From assembly GCA_938016235.1 (NCBI GenBank), contig CALLPU010000353.1, forward strand, positions 1 to 6,268: DNA of 6,268 nucleotides. Reading direction: 5' to 3'. Under the pieces are notes generated by a model. That model ran no database searches. It worked only from the letters and a program-made list of their open reading frames with translations, and was not told where the DNA came from. The first letter of the stretch is position 1. Each line of letters opens with the position of its first letter. Below, piece after piece: positions 4,744-6,268 of this stretch. Origin of the DNA: an uncultured Granulosicoccus sp. (GTDB lineage Bacteria; Pseudomonadota; Gammaproteobacteria; Granulosicoccales; Granulosicoccaceae). The position numbers and the translations under genes were made by a program.

Positions 4744-6268
4744 TCAACCCGCTTCTTCCGGCACTGCCTGCTTCTTGCGACGACCCATCAGGTATTTGAT
4801 CATGGGTAACAAGATAAGGATAACTGCAATGACTGTGATCGGCCCAGCGATCGGACGCGTCAGAAAGATAGACGGGTCACCGGAGGACAACAATAATGAC
4901 TGCCGCAGCGTCGGTTCCGCAATGGGTCCCAGGACGATGGCCAATACTGCCGGTGCCAGCGGGTAATCCAACTTGCGTAACATGAACGCAGAGAATCCGA
5001 AACCCAGCATGAGCCAGACATCATGCATGTCCTTGGTAGCTGCATAGCCACCCACAACCGACAGGACAAATATCATTGAAGCCAGGATCGTGAACGGCAT
5101 TCTCAACATGGCGATGAAAATGGGAATAAACGCAAGATTAACGACCACCGCCGCAACGTTGGAGACATAGAAAGAACCGATCAATCCCCAGACGAACTCA
5201 GGCTGATCGGTGAACAACCGAGGACCGGGTGTCAGCCCCCAGATCACCATGCCGCCGAGCAGAATAGCGGTGGTTGGCGAACCGGGAATACCCAATGTCA
5301 ACATCGGTAGCATGGAACCTGTCGATGCAGAATTATTGGCAGCTTCGGGAGCTGCAACACCACCCGGGTGGCCCTTGCCGAATTCATCCGGTTTTCTGGA
5401 AATCATTTTTGACACACCGTAGGCCATCAGGCTGCCCGGTGTGGCACCCGCCGCGGGCAGGATGCCTACAAAAAATCCTAGAGCAGAACCGACAGCAGTA
5501 CCTTTCCAGCCTCGACGCATACCTTCTTTCGCATCCTCGACCGTGCCTTTGATGGTCATCTTGGCTTCTGTCGTTGTGATCTTGCCGCGGGTACTGTCAA
5601 TCGTCCACAGCATCTCGCCGATGCCATAGACACCGATAGCCAGCACCAGGAAGTTAATGCCGTGCAAGAAACCGGTAATGCCCCCGAAAATCAGTCGGGG
5701 TTCACCGGATATTTCATCAAAGCCCACAGACGCCAGCACCAGACCCACACAGATGGAGAAAATGGTTTTGGGGATGTCATCACCGCCCAGGCCAACAAAC
5801 GTGGCAAATGCGAGCAGCATGAGCGCAAAGATTTCCGGCGGACCAAAGCTCAACGCAACCGAGGCCAGCAATGGCGCGAAACCGGTGAAGAAAATGTTGG
5901 CAACCGTGCCACCCACGAATGAGGCAATGGCGGCAGTCACCAACGCCAGCCGCGCTCTGCCCTGCAGGGCCAGTGGCCTGCCATCAAACGTGGTAGCGAC
6001 AGCGGTTGATGCGCCCGGTATTCCCAGTGTGATCGAGGATATCGCCCCCCCGTACATGGCACCGTAATAGATGGCCGCCAGAAATATGATGGCCGATCCC
6101 GGCGGCACCAGGAATGTGATAGGCAACAGAATGGCCACACCGTTCACCGAACCTAACCCCGGCATGGCTCCAATGAAGAGGCCCAGTGTGACCCCTATCA
6201 TGATCAGCATCAGGTTGAGCGGCTGTATCGACATCAGTATGCCGTCGCCCAGACTACCCAGAATCTCC
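4744..6268 (-). CDS. tctA: Tripartite tricarboxylate transporter permease TctA, 5' end cut by window edge
   Basis: This is the large inner-membrane subunit of a TTT-family secondary transporter, which works with a periplasmic binding protein (TctC) and a small membrane subunit (TctB) to import carboxylates. The first in-frame ATG is at 6234, but the frame continues to the edge with 'EILGSLGDGIL', matching the usual TctA N-terminus, so the true start is outside. From that ATG (496 residues) the family hallmarks are 'GAMPGLGSVNG' (22-32), 'IYYGAMYGGAISSITLGIPG' (55-74) with 'FDG' (83-85), and 'HPGGVAAPEAANNSA' (289-303). The second-half copies are 'GILPAAGATPG' (257-267) and 'TLGIPGSPT' (313-321), showing the internal duplication. 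Most of the chain is hydrophobic, consistent with about 10-12 membrane segments. It ends in a basic-acidic tail, 'GRRKKQAVPEEAG'. tctA is normally last in the operon, so tctC and tctB should lie to the right. The substrate cannot be read from TctA alone. Confidence 0.95.
   Translation of the reverse strand, partial: EILGSLGDGILMSIQPLNLMLIMIGVTLGLFIGAMPGLGSVNGVAILLPITFLVPPGSAIIFLAAIYYGAMYGGAISSITLGIPGASTAVATTFDGRPLALQGRARLALVTAAIASFVGGTVANIFFTGFAPLLASVALSFGPPEIFALMLLAFATFVGLGGDDIPKTIFSICVGLVLASVGFDEISGEPRLIFGGITGFLHGINFLVLAIGVYGIGEMLWTIDSTRGKITTTEAKMTIKGTVEDAKEGMRRGWKGTAVGSALGFFVGILPAAGATPGSLMAYGVSKMISRKPDEFGKGHPGGVAAPEAANNSASTGSMLPMLTLGIPGSPTTAILLGGMVIWGLTPGPRLFTDQPEFVWGLIGSFYVSNVAAVVVNLAFIPIFIAMLRMPFTILASMIFVLSVVGGYAATKDMHDVWLMLGFGFSAFMLRKLDYPLAPAVLAIVLGPIAEPTLRQSLLLSSGDPSIFLTRPIAGPITVIAVILILLPMIKYLMGRRKKQAVPEEAG

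Noticed and set aside
4535..4966. Plus-strand frame of 143 aa with Phe-Cys/Phe-Arg repeats
   Set aside because: More than half lies antisense to tctA, whose family match is strong; the rest is the array.

Overview
The window reads as a compact stretch of proteobacterial chromosome. Base composition looks moderately GC-rich, in the mid-50s by eye. All six supported protein genes lie on the minus strand, so transcription runs from the right edge (6268) to the left edge (1). The gene content (a tripartite tricarboxylate transporter permease, a hydroxypyruvate/glycerate-type dehydrogenase, a VOC protein, a NUDIX hydrolase and a VWA protein) fits an environmental, possibly marine, gamma- or alphaproteobacterium. 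The taxonomic guess is weak because there is no rRNA or tRNA gene or other marker.

Layout in transcription order. (1) 6268-4744: tctA, cut at its 5' end by the window edge; the frame stays open past the first internal ATG. (2) 4743-4471: a 273-bp intergenic stretch holding a hairpin and a 102-bp tandem array of a hexamer (GCTTCT x4, GCTTCC x12, then one variant unit). (3) 4470-2680: a large protein of about 596 aa with a Walker A motif and a Zeta-toxin-like kinase core, flanked by two regions I do not recognise. (4) 2679-2585: a 95-bp gap with a 12-bp perfect palindrome next to a -10-like hexamer. (5) 2584-1625: a D-2-hydroxyacid dehydrogenase of the glycerate/hydroxypyruvate reductase type. 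(6) 1582-1151: a VOC (glyoxalase/PhnB-like) protein. (7) 1106-534: a NUDIX hydrolase with a divergent Nudix box. (8) 537-1: a VWA-domain protein that starts with TTG, overlaps the NUDIX stop by 4 nt and runs off the left edge.

Genes 5-8 have gaps of 42 bp, 44 bp and -4 bp and probably form one operon. The 95-bp gap with the palindrome is the most likely place for its promoter. The functions are mostly small-molecule housekeeping (reduction of 2-keto acids, VOC chemistry, nucleotide-diphosphate clean-up), so a loose metabolite-maintenance theme is possible, but it is inference. The kinase-like gene may be read with this operon or independently. The tctA gene is most likely the end of a separate transporter operon whose tctC/tctB genes would lie to the right.

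I see no CRISPR array, tRNA, rRNA, insertion sequence or phage gene. The least explained items are the hexamer array and the oversized Zeta-like kinase immediately downstream of it.
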